In this document: in pieces, positions 37,033 through 45,054 of the stretch
How the letters are laid out: each line of letters starts with the position of its first letter
How positions within the stretch are numbered: the stretch's first letter is position 1
Origin: Acidimicrobiales bacterium
GTDB lineage: Bacteria; Actinomycetota; Acidimicrobiia; Acidimicrobiales; Palsa-688
DNA length: 64,000 nt
Assembly: GCA_036378675.1 (NCBI GenBank)
Contig: DASUWA010000054.1
Location: forward strand, 1-64,000
Direction of reading: 5' to 3'
Position numbers and translations under genes: made by a program
Notes under the pieces: model-generated
Seen by the model: only the letters and a program-made list of their open reading frames with translations
What the model was told of the DNA's origin: nothing
Database searches by the model: none

Positions 37033-38403
37033 TTACGCCGCCGCCGTCTCCAGCTCGGCGAGTCCGGACTCGAGATACTCGAGAAGTCGTTGGAGGTGTG
37101 GAACGGTGCGCCGGCAACCGGTCAGGCCGAAGTCCATGTTCCCGTTGTAGCTGGTGACCGTGATGTTGAGCGCCTGGCCGTCCATTGGGATGGAGAGCGG
37201 GTAAACCCCTTCCAGTTTCGCCCGGTTCCAGTAGAGCGGCTGGGTTGGGCCGGGAACGTTGGATATGACCAGGTTGTACGCCGGCGCCGCCAATCGCCGT
37301 ATTCCGGGGATGGTGCTCATGACCATCGGCATCAGCGTTACCGCGCTCGTGAGCATCACCTGTGTCTGGGTCATCTGGCGGAGGGACTGCTTGCCCTGTT
37401 CCATCGAGTCGTGAATGGCGTTCAGCCTCTTCCCCGGGTCGGTCACGTCGGTGGCCAGGTTGGCGAGGATCGCCCCGACAGCGTTTCCGCCTATGTCCGT
37501 AGCCTCCCGCCGAAGGGAGACGGGCGTCATTGCGATCAGCGGCGCCTCCGGCAGAGCGCCGAGAGAGTCGAGGTAGGTGCGGAGTGCCGACGCGCACATG
37601 GCCAGCACGACATCGTTGAGAGTCGCTCCGCTCGCCTTGGCGACCGCCTTGATCCGGGGCAGAGGCCACGACTGAGCGGCGTAGCGGCGAGCCCCGGTGA
37701 TCGGGGTGTTCAGGATCGTTTTGGGGGCCATGGACGGCAGGTACGAACTCTGGTCCATGAGCGTCTTCACCGCTGACCGAACCGCCATTGGTCCCAGCCC
37801 GGCGATCTCTCCGACAGTTCTCAAAGCGGATCGGGGCAGCTCCATGACTCCATGACCACCGGACGGCGTTGGCGACTCGCGCTGCTCGGGCTGGTATGTC
37901 CATGGCGAAGGGACATCCTCCCGGTCGCCATCAGTGCTGAGCGACGCTTCCAGCAATCGCAGCGCTGACACCCCGTCGACCAACGAGTGATGGATCTTCG
38001 TGTAGACCGCGAAGCGGCGCCCCTGCAGGCCTTCGATGACGTGCGCTTCCCACAGTGGCCGGCGCCTGTCGAGAGGGGAGCCGTGCAGTCGGGAGGTCAG
38101 AGCCAGAAGCTCCCGCACCCTGCCCGGGCGCGGCAGAGCGGAGTGGCGTACATGATGCTCCATGTCCACGTCGGGATCGTTCTGCCAGCTCCACGCTCCC
38201 AGACTGGTCATCGGGCGGTAAGGCCGCCGTCTGAACATCGGAGAGACCTCCGAGTCGGCCAGCACCTTGTCGTAGAGCGTCTGAACCCATTCCTGGTCGG
38301 CTCCGGGCGGCAGCTCGAAGAGCTGCAATCCCCCAACGTGCATCGGCTGCTCGCGGCGCTCCGCCAGCAGGAACACTGCGTCGGTGATTGGCATTGGTGC
38401 CAT
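37033..38403 (-). CDS. wax ester synthase/diacylglycerol acyltransferase
   Basis: 456 residues of the WS/DGAT family. The start PITDAVFLLAERREQPMHVGG is typical, the active site is HHSLVDG (138-144), and PLYWNRAKLEGVYPLS and GQALNITVTSYNG lie in the C-terminal domain. It esterifies fatty acyl-CoA to a fatty alcohol or diacylglycerol for neutral lipid storage. It is convergent with mftF (24 bp apart) and separated from the NCS1 permease by 23 bp. Preference for wax ester or triacylglycerol cannot be read from sequence. Confidence 0.9.
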   Translation of the reverse strand: MAPMPITDAVFLLAERREQPMHVGGLQLFELPPGADQEWVQTLYDKVLADSEVSPMFRRRPYRPMTSLGAWSWQNDPDVDMEHHVRHSALPRPGRVRELLALTSRLHGSPLDRRRPLWEAHVIEGLQGRRFAVYTKIHHSLVDGVSALRLLEASLSTDGDREDVPSPWTYQPEQRESPTPSGGHGVMELPRSALRTVGEIAGLGPMAVRSAVKTLMDQSSYLPSMAPKTILNTPITGARRYAAQSWPLPRIKAVAKASGATLNDVVLAMCASALRTYLDSLGALPEAPLIAMTPVSLRREATDIGGNAVGAILANLATDVTDPGKRLNAIHDSMEQGKQSLRQMTQTQVMLTSAVTLMPMVMSTIPGIRRLAAPAYNLVISNVPGPTQPLYWNRAKLEGVYPLSIPMDGQALNITVTSYNGNMDFGLTGCRRTVPHLQRLLEYLESGLAELETAAA

Positions 38404-38426
38404 GTGGCGACCTCTTCCCTAACAGT

Positions 38427-39893
38427 TCAACCTGTCAGCAGCCGATCCTGGGCGTCTGCTTCCCGCCGAACGGTACCCGCGGCGAGAGCGAAGTACACGA
38501 TTCCTCCGACCGCGACTCCCGTGAACACGCTGAAATCGGCTCCGCCTCCGCCGAAGAGGTTGGCGAAAGGTCCGACGTAGAACGCCTGGTTGAAGGCCAG
38601 CACGGACGCGGCGGTGCCTGCCCCCTGGGCGATGATCGCCGGCCAGTGGACTCCGCCGCTTCGCCAGTAGATGCTCGCGCGATCGGTGCGTTGAAGCTCC
38701 AACGGCGCATACCGCCGGCGCCGAAGGATCCAGTCGACGAGGAAGATCGCCATCCACGGTGCGATCCACGCGATGACCGCTGCGACGAAGTCGTTCAGCA
38801 ACTTGCTGAAGCCCGCCGAGAACACCGCGTACGTGGTGATGCCCCCTCCGATGAACGTGTCGACCAGTACGGCGTTCCATCGCTTCAGCGGCAGTCCCAG
38901 CGCCTGCAGCGTGACGCCCGAGGAGTAGAGGTCCATGCTGTTGATGGCGAACAGCTGGATTATCGCCACGACGAAGAACGGGACTAGGAACCAGCTGCTG
39001 AACGCGTGCGGGAAACTGTTGAACGGGTTCTTGCTGTCGATCTGCACATAGGTCGCGACCGCCGCGCCAAGGAGCATGAGCAGGGTCTGAGGAATGGCGG
39101 CCCCGGCGAATATCCATCCGATGATCGAGCTCCGTCTGGCGGTCGGCGCCAGGTAACGGGAAAAGTCGTTTCCGGACTCGACCCAGCCGAGACCGGTCAG
39201 AGCGATCACGAACGCGAGGCCGCCCATAACCGTCTGCCAGCTCGCGCCGTGGTGGATGCTCCCCGGGTTTGCCTTGCCGACCGTGAGGATCGCCAGGATT
39301 ACGTAAAGCGCGACGAACGGAATCGCCATGACCCGCAGCACCTTCAAGACCGTCGCGTACCCGAGGAACGGAAGCACCGTCTGCAGGCAGGCGGCGATGA
39401 CGATGAACAGGATCTTCAGCGGTGTGCCGGGGTGATACCCCGCCTTGACGGCGAGTGCCATGGCACCGAACACCACGAGGATGAGCCCTTCGGCTTCGAA
39501 TCCGACCTGGGTCAACCAGTTGAACAAGGCGATCAACCTCGAGCCGTTTGGACCGAACGGCGCTCGGTTGATCATGAAGGTGGTGGTTCCGGCCTGAGGC
39601 GACTGCAGGCTGCATATCCCGAGCAGCAGGTACGAGAGGTTGCCAACAAGAATCAGCAGGACGGCCTGCGGGAAGGTGAATCCGAATGTCATCAGCACCG
39701 CGCCGTAGACGAGGTACTCGAACTGAACGCTCGCACCCAGCCACATTCCGAACAGGTCCCTGGGCGTCGCCCACCGGTCCGCCAGAGGTATGAAATCGAT
39801 CCCGCGGTGCTCGACCTTGAAGGCCTCGTCCTCCCGGCCGTACTCGTCGACGAAGTCGCCTGATGGCGTGACGCTGGTGCCCGCTGCGGTCAC
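38427..39893 (-). CDS. NCS1 family nucleobase/cation permease
   Basis: 488 residues from the GTG overlapping the purB stop by 4 bp, with about twelve membrane helices. NCS1 features include WATPRDLFGMWLGASVQF in the first helix, INRAPFGPNGSRLIALFNWL, GLGWVESGNDFSRYLAP and NSMDLYSSGVTLQALG. Transporters of this family import cytosine, hypoxanthine/xanthine, allantoin or hydantoin with a cation. Coupling to purB suggests a purine-related substrate, which is inference only. Confidence 0.88.
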   Translation of the reverse strand: MTAAGTSVTPSGDFVDEYGREDEAFKVEHRGIDFIPLADRWATPRDLFGMWLGASVQFEYLVYGAVLMTFGFTFPQAVLLILVGNLSYLLLGICSLQSPQAGTTTFMINRAPFGPNGSRLIALFNWLTQVGFEAEGLILVVFGAMALAVKAGYHPGTPLKILFIVIAACLQTVLPFLGYATVLKVLRVMAIPFVALYVILAILTVGKANPGSIHHGASWQTVMGGLAFVIALTGLGWVESGNDFSRYLAPTARRSSIIGWIFAGAAIPQTLLMLLGAAVATYVQIDSKNPFNSFPHAFSSWFLVPFFVVAIIQLFAINSMDLYSSGVTLQALGLPLKRWNAVLVDTFIGGGITTYAVFSAGFSKLLNDFVAAVIAWIAPWMAIFLVDWILRRRRYAPLELQRTDRASIYWRSGGVHWPAIIAQGAGTAASVLAFNQAFYVGPFANLFGGGGADFSVFTGVAVGGIVYFALAAGTVRREADAQDRLLTG

Positions 39894-41272
39894 TCGTCCT
39901 CGACTCTCGCGGTCATTCCCCGACCCAACCCGACGAGGTCGGAGGCGAGGCCGGTGTAGCCGGCGGGGGTGAGCTCGAGGAGACGTTTTTCGGCCTCGGG
40001 CGGCAACCCGAGATTCGCGATGAACGCCCTCACGTCCTCCGCCGTCACGTGGACGCCGCGGGTCAATGCCTTGAGCTGTTCGTAAGGCTCCGGCAACCCG
40101 TACCTGCGCATCACCGTCTGGATCGGCTCGGCCAGGACCTCCCACTGCTGATCGAGCTGGGTCGCCATCACGTCGGGTGCCGGCGAAACGCGAGACATCC
40201 CCCGACGAGCCGTTCGCACCGCCAACCCCGAGTGGGCCACGGCAATTCCCATGTTGCGGATCGCCGACGAATCCGACAGGTCTCGCTGCATCCGCGATAC
40301 CGCGAGCTTCGACGCGAGGTGATCGAGCAGAGCGGAAGACACGCCCGCGTTCGCTTCGGCGTTTTCGAAGTCGATCGGGTTCACCTTGTGCGGCATCGTC
40401 GACGAGCCCACCTCGCCGGCGACCGGCCGCTGCTGCAGATACCCGCGGCTGATGTACTCCCACACGTCCCTGCAGAAATCGATCAGTATCGAGTTGAAGC
40501 GAGAGATCCCCTGGAATACCTGCGCGAGTGTGTCGTGCGGCTCGATCTGGGTGGTGAGGGGGTTCCAGGCCAGCCCGAAACTCTCGACGAAAGCCCGCGA
40601 CACGCCGATCCAATCCAGATCCGGGTACGCAACCTGGTCGGCGGCGTACGTACCGACCGCCCCGTTGAACTTTCCGAGCAACTCGGTGGAGCGAATTGTC
40701 TCCAGCTGCCGGTCCCACCGGTAAGCGAAGACTGCCAGTTCCTTTCCAAGGGTCGTCGGCGAGGCCGGCTGACCGTGGGTGTGGCTCGGCATCGGCAGGC
40801 TTGCGGTCGTTTCCGCTGCGGTCCAAACGTCGTCGACCAATTCCTCCGCGTCGGGCAGCCAGGCGGTCTCGAGGCCGTGGCGGAGCATCAGAGCGTGGGC
40901 AAGGTTGTTGATGTCCTCAGAGGTGCATCCGAAGTGGACGAACTCGGCTTCGGGTCCGAACCCGATGCCGGCCAACCGCTCCTTCAGGTAGTACTCGACC
41001 GCCTTGACGTCGTGATTGATCCGGCGTTCGATCTCCTTGATCCGGCTTACGTCTGCCGGCCGAAAATCCACGACCCACTGGCGAATTGTCTCGGACTGGT
41101 CGGGCGCGACCGGCGGAAGCTCGGGTATGCCCGGTTCGGCGGCGAGGGTCAGGAACCACTCCACTTCGACAGCGAACCGTTGCCGGAAGAGCGCCTCTTC
41201 CGAGAACGACTTGGCGTAGGCCTCGACCTGTTGTGCGTAGCGTCCGTCTAGTGGCGACAGCGCGCCGGTCAT
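39890..41272 (-). CDS. purB: adenylosuccinate lyase
   Basis: 460 residues from the ATG at 41272. The fumarase/aspartase signature GEVGSSTMPHKVNPIDFEN is intact, with LSPLDGRYAQQV, HFGCTSEDINN and SHTHGQPASPTTLGKE. The sequence is of the longer type represented by E. coli PurB (about 456 residues), not the shorter Gram-positive type. It acts twice in purine synthesis (SAICAR and adenylosuccinate cleavage). A longer frame reaching 41707 overlaps the aldo/keto reductase gene and has no family similarity before TGALSPLDGRY. Confidence 0.95.
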   Translation of the reverse strand: MTGALSPLDGRYAQQVEAYAKSFSEEALFRQRFAVEVEWFLTLAAEPGIPELPPVAPDQSETIRQWVVDFRPADVSRIKEIERRINHDVKAVEYYLKERLAGIGFGPEAEFVHFGCTSEDINNLAHALMLRHGLETAWLPDAEELVDDVWTAAETTASLPMPSHTHGQPASPTTLGKELAVFAYRWDRQLETIRSTELLGKFNGAVGTYAADQVAYPDLDWIGVSRAFVESFGLAWNPLTTQIEPHDTLAQVFQGISRFNSILIDFCRDVWEYISRGYLQQRPVAGEVGSSTMPHKVNPIDFENAEANAGVSSALLDHLASKLAVSRMQRDLSDSSAIRNMGIAVAHSGLAVRTARRGMSRVSPAPDVMATQLDQQWEVLAEPIQTVMRRYGLPEPYEQLKALTRGVHVTAEDVRAFIANLGLPPEAEKRLLELTPAGYTGLASDLVGLGRGMTARVEDE

Positions 41273-41292
41273 CAATTCCGGGTCCGTCGGCG

Positions 41293-42258
41293 TCAGACCG
41301 GCAACCTGGCGCGGATAAGGCCGGGAACGGCGGGCAACCCTGAGATCGGGTTGTACCGGTTGCTCGCCGAGCCGATCATGTCGGCTTCCTCGTCGGTCAA
41401 CTCCAGATCGGCCGCTGCAACGTTCGACTCGAGTTGGGCGACGCTGGCTGCCCCAGGGATCGCTACGACCTTCGGTTGGCGGATAAGCCACGCGAGCGAT
41501 ACCTGGGAAGGGGTCGCACCGTGCGATTCGGCAACGGTGCGAAGCGTGTCGATGAGCTCCCCGGCTCGATCGAGGTTCGCCGGCAGGAAGGGGGGGCGCA
41601 TGGCCCGGACGCCCGTTGGACGATGCTCGCGGTCGTACCGTCCCGACAAAAGTCCTTGGGCGAGCGGGCTGTAAGCGATGATCAACCGGTCGTTGGCCTG
41701 GGCCCACGGCACTAGCTGCTGCTCGGGACGCCGGTCCGCCAGGCTGTACTGAACCTGGTTGGAGAGAACTGGACCACCCAGTGCCTTCTCAGCCGCCTGC
41801 CAGCGATCAAGCGAGTAGTTGCTGACCCCGACGTGGGTGATGAGCCCTTCCCGCTGGAGCTTTGCAAGCGCCTGGAAAAGCGGGCCGGAAGGGAACACCG
41901 GGTTCGGCCAGTGCGCCTGGTAGAGGTCGATGTGGTCGACTCCCAGTCGGTTTGCGCTTCCCCTGGCACGCCGGCTGACAACCGGATCGAACGGGAACAC
42001 CGGCATGATCTTGGATGCGATGAAGGCCTGGTCCCTCCGGCCTTTTATCGCTTTCGCGACGGCTCGCTCGGATCTCCCGAAGCCGTAGATTTCGGCGGTG
42101 TCGATCAGGTTGATCCCCAGGTCGAGCGCACGCTCGGTGATCCGGAGCGCCTCGTTCTGCTCGAAGTCCTTGCCGTATCCCCATTCGGGTGAACCGAACT
42201 GCCATGTCCCAAGGCCGATGACGGACAGACGCACGCCGCTCACCTGTGTGTAACGCAT
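41293..42258 (-). CDS. aldo/keto reductase
   Basis: 321 residues, single-domain (beta/alpha)8 AKR. Catalytic residues are seen in LIDTAEIYGFGRSERAV (Asp and Tyr), the Lys in RRDQAFIASKI and His in LYQAHWPN. NADPH-binding VVAIPGAASVAQLESN lies near the C-terminus. Substrate not determinable. It sits 20 bp upstream of purB on the same strand. A TACCGT box ends 6 nt before its ATG. Confidence 0.9.
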   Translation of the reverse strand: MRYTQVSGVRLSVIGLGTWQFGSPEWGYGKDFEQNEALRITERALDLGINLIDTAEIYGFGRSERAVAKAIKGRRDQAFIASKIMPVFPFDPVVSRRARGSANRLGVDHIDLYQAHWPNPVFPSGPLFQALAKLQREGLITHVGVSNYSLDRWQAAEKALGGPVLSNQVQYSLADRRPEQQLVPWAQANDRLIIAYSPLAQGLLSGRYDREHRPTGVRAMRPPFLPANLDRAGELIDTLRTVAESHGATPSQVSLAWLIRQPKVVAIPGAASVAQLESNVAAADLELTDEEADMIGSASNRYNPISGLPAVPGLIRARLPV

Positions 42259-42264
42259 GGCATG

Positions 42265-42270
42265 ACGGTA
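42265..42270 (-). promoter_or_regulatory. -10 box TACCGT of the aldo/keto reductase gene
   Basis: On the minus strand TACCGT ends 6 nt before the ATG at 42258 (spacer CATGCC); leaderless arrangement. Confidence 0.5.
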
Positions 42271-42340
42271 TCCGAGCGCGTGGAGGACCTGCGAGTGGGT
42301 GGTACTGGACTCGGGTCCTGGGGCAGATAAGCATTAGCCG

Positions 42341-44359
42341 ATGAGCCGCCCCGGTGAGCTGTACGACCAGGACCGCGAGGAGTCGGTCCCGGTCTCCTCA
42401 CCTCCGGCCAGGGCTGCGCCCGGGCAGCTCTATGACCAGGACCTGGCCGACGAACCGAGTAGACGCCCCGTCCGAGCGGAACCCTGGAGGCGTCACGCAG
42501 AACTTCGACAGCGTGAACGGGAGATAGAGCTCCGCCGCCAGGAGCGGCTCGAACAGGAGCGCGACGCGCGAAGACAGCGCGCGAGAGAGGCTCAGCGGAC
42601 CCCCGCTCCCCCGGCCCCGCTCCGGATCAGCTCCCGGCCGGCCCTTCAGTACGACAGCGCGGCAGGAACCGCGTACCCCAGGGCCGGCATGAGGGTCCCC
42701 GTCGTGCCGGCGAGGCCCAAGCGGGCGCGACCGAGCGATCGTGAGGGAAGCTCCCTCGGCGGCGCGACCACGGTGCTGGCGTTCGGCACTCTGACCTCGC
42801 GGATCACCGGCTTCGTCCGAGTCCTCACGGTTGGCTACGTGCTGGGAGTCGGCACGCTGTCCGACGCGTACAACTACGCCAACGGCATCCCCGCGATCGC
42901 CTACGACCTGCTGCTCGGTGGGATCCTCTCCGCGACCCTCATCCCGGTGTTCGTCGAGCAATTCTCCAAGCGCGATGAAGCCGAGGCGCAGAGGGCGATC
43001 TCCGCTGTCCTGACCGCAATATCGGTCGTCCTGGCGGCCATCAGCGCCGTGTTGTGGCTGCTCGCGCCGTGGGTGATCCGCTTCTATCTCATCCTCAACC
43101 CTGCGAGCACCGGTCCGGCCGAGAAAGCTCTCGCTACGCGGCTACTTCACCTCTTCGCGCCGCAGGTCTTCTTCCTGGGCACGATTGTCGTCACCACCGC
43201 GTTGTTGAACACCCGGCGGCGCTTCGGTGTGGCGGCCGTGTCGCCAGTCCTGAACAACCTGATCGCTATCGCCGCTTTGCTTGCGACGAAATTCGTCGCT
43301 GAATCCGTGCTCAGCAACAAGGGTGGATCCCCGACTTCGGTGCTGATGCGGTTCTCGCACGACGAGCGCGCCGTGCTGATTCTCGGCGCCGGAACAAGCG
43401 CCGGCTTTCTCGCCCAGGCGCTTGTACAGCTGGTCTCGGTGAGGCGGTCGGGCTACCGGCTGCGGCCGGTCTGGGAGCCCGGTCACCCGGCCGTGCGCAG
43501 GGTCGCCCGGCTCTCGACCTGGCTATTGGGCGTTGTCGTCGCCAATCAGGTTTCGCTGGCGTTGGTTCTGGTGCTCGCCGGCAAAACCAATGGCGGCGTT
43601 ACCGCTTACCAATTCTCCTACCAGTTCTTCCAACTGCCGTACGCGCTGGTTGCCGTCTCGGTCGCGTCTGCGATCATGCCCGACCTAGCGGAGCGCTGGA
43701 CCGCTGGTGACAGGCAGGGGCTGGAACGCCGGTTCGTGACCGGGCTTCGTTTAACTCTCGCGCTGCTTATACCCGCCGGCTTGCTTTACGCGGTGATCGC
43801 ACAACCTTTCATCGATCTGGCGGTCCACCACGGCCGGGTCACCGGGTCCGGCGCGCATTTGGTCAGCTCGAGCCTTGCCCTGTTCGCGCTCGGACTTCCC
43901 GGATTCAGCGCCTTCTTCCTGCTCATGAGGGTCTATCAAGCGATGCAGGACGCGAGAACGATGTTCTGGATCTACTCGGTCGAGAACGTTCTCACCGTGA
44001 TCCTCGCCGTCGCTTTGGAACCCGCAATCGGGGTACCCGGCCTCGCGCTGGCGTGGGTCGCCCCGTATACGGTGGCCTCGATCATCGCGGCGGTAGAGCT
44101 TCGTTCGCGGATCGGCCGGCTCGGAGGAGTACATACGGTGCGAGCATTGGTTCGGGTGCTACTGGCGAGCGCCATTACGGCCGGTCTGGCGGTGCTCGTC
44201 GGGCTGCCGTTCAGGTCGCACTCCGGAGACGCAGCGCTCGTCGGGCGGCTCATCGTGCAGCTCGGTGTGGCCGGCGTCGCGTACGCCGTGTTGGCGAGGC
44301 TGCTCGGGATCAAGGAGCTCAACCGACTGCGCAGCCTGATGTCGCGAAGCCTCAGGTGA
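42341..44359 (+). CDS. murJ: lipid II flippase MurJ with long disordered N-terminus
   Basis: 672 residues. The MurJ/MviN core starts near 140 with GGATTVLAFGTLTSRITGFVR and has about 14 membrane helices, including ATLIPVFVEQFSKRDEAEAQ, SYQFFQLPYALVAVSVASAI and the MRVYQAMQDARTMFW loop. It flips lipid II for peptidoglycan synthesis. The first ~135 residues are charged and disordered and contain a short duplicated motif, PGELYDQD (5-12) and PGQLYDQD (27-34), then an Arg/Glu-rich stretch likely to form a helix. Such tails in actinobacterial MurJ proteins may serve cytoplasmic partners; here the role is unknown. Its last 8 bases overlap convergent rnhA. Confidence 0.92.
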   Translation: MSRPGELYDQDREESVPVSSPPARAAPGQLYDQDLADEPSRRPVRAEPWRRHAELRQREREIELRRQERLEQERDARRQRAREAQRTPAPPAPLRISSRPALQYDSAAGTAYPRAGMRVPVVPARPKRARPSDREGSSLGGATTVLAFGTLTSRITGFVRVLTVGYVLGVGTLSDAYNYANGIPAIAYDLLLGGILSATLIPVFVEQFSKRDEAEAQRAISAVLTAISVVLAAISAVLWLLAPWVIRFYLILNPASTGPAEKALATRLLHLFAPQVFFLGTIVVTTALLNTRRRFGVAAVSPVLNNLIAIAALLATKFVAESVLSNKGGSPTSVLMRFSHDERAVLILGAGTSAGFLAQALVQLVSVRRSGYRLRPVWEPGHPAVRRVARLSTWLLGVVVANQVSLALVLVLAGKTNGGVTAYQFSYQFFQLPYALVAVSVASAIMPDLAERWTAGDRQGLERRFVTGLRLTLALLIPAGLLYAVIAQPFIDLAVHHGRVTGSGAHLVSSSLALFALGLPGFSAFFLLMRVYQAMQDARTMFWIYSVENVLTVILAVALEPAIGVPGLALAWVAPYTVASIIAAVELRSRIGRLGGVHTVRALVRVLLASAITAGLAVLVGLPFRSHSGDAALVGRLIVQLGVAGVAYAVLARLLGIKELNRLRSLMSRSLR

Positions 44360-44867
44360 ACTCCTGACGAGCCAACTCGACCTCGGGTCCCGGGGGCTTG
44401 GGGGTTCCATCGCCCTGGCGCCCGCTTTGGGTCAGGGCAGCTTCCACCGCTAGGCGGTCGACCAGGTCGTTATAGGGATCGCCGCCGTGACCCTTGACCC
44501 AGCGGAACGCCAACCGCTCCATATCCCCTCGGTACTCGTCGATCAGCGGCTCCCACAGATCGCGGTTGGCCACCGGCTTCTTCTGGCTGTTCAGCCACCC
44601 CCGGGCGAGCCACCCCCGCCACCAGCCGTCGCGAAAGCAGTTCACCACGTACGTCGAGTCGCTCACGATTTGCAGCCGCCCCTCGAGGAACGTGACAGCC
44701 TCGAGAACCGCCTGGACCTCCATCCGCTGGTTCGTCGTCCGGGCTGCCGCGCCGGACCGGTACGGACCCTCCGGGACCGCCCATGCCCAGCCACCGGGCC
44801 CCGGATTCCCTGAGCACGCCCCGTCGGTGTACACGAGTGTCCGGTCTTGTCCGCTTGGGGAGGCCAT
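44352..44867 (-). CDS. rnhA: ribonuclease HI
   Basis: 171 residues. Catalytic acidic residues sit in VYTDGACSGNPGPGGWAW (Asp15), NQRMEVQAVLEAV (Glu), IVSDSTYVVN (Asp) and the C-terminal VKGHGGDPYNDLVDRLA (His/Asp). It cleaves RNA in RNA-DNA hybrids. Lengthwise normal, with a ~20-residue C-terminal extension. The promoter region carries three copies of a GTTTAGTGTCAC element within a palindromic repeat array. Confidence 0.95.
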   Translation of the reverse strand: MASPSGQDRTLVYTDGACSGNPGPGGWAWAVPEGPYRSGAAARTTNQRMEVQAVLEAVTFLEGRLQIVSDSTYVVNCFRDGWWRGWLARGWLNSQKKPVANRDLWEPLIDEYRGDMERLAFRWVKGHGGDPYNDLVDRLAVEAALTQSGRQGDGTPKPPGPEVELARQEFT

Positions 44868-44870
44868 CCT

Positions 44871-45005
44871 GTGACACTAAACCCGGGCGGGGCCCCAACC
44901 CCGCCCTCCTCCGAAGCGTGGGGACCCCAACCCCACGCCCGGCCGTGACACTAAACCCGGGCGGGACCCCAACCCCGCCCGGCGGTGACACTAAACGTGG
45001 GCGGC
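44871..45005. repeat. array of palindromic GC-rich repeats with GTGACACTAAAC elements
   Basis: GTGACACTAAAC occurs at 44871, 44945 and 44985, each followed by a GC-rich block. On the minus strand the blocks are hairpins with a GTTGGGG core, for example GGGCGGG / CCCGCCC and GCGTGGGG / CCCCACGC. A close relative of the 44887-44948 part lies inside cimA at 4939-5000. Each GTGACACTAAAC contains TAGTGT on the minus strand, which in the first unit sits at -10 spacing from the rnhA ATG. Confidence 0.8.
44874..44879 (-). promoter_or_regulatory. -10 box TAGTGT of rnhA
   Basis: TAGTGT on the minus strand ends 6 nt before the ATG at 44867. It is the gene-proximal copy of an element repeated three times in the intergenic array. 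Confidence 0.5.
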
Positions 45006-45054
45006 GTCCTACCGCTGTGCACGCTCTCGGCCGGATCGGCGCGACGATGGTGCC

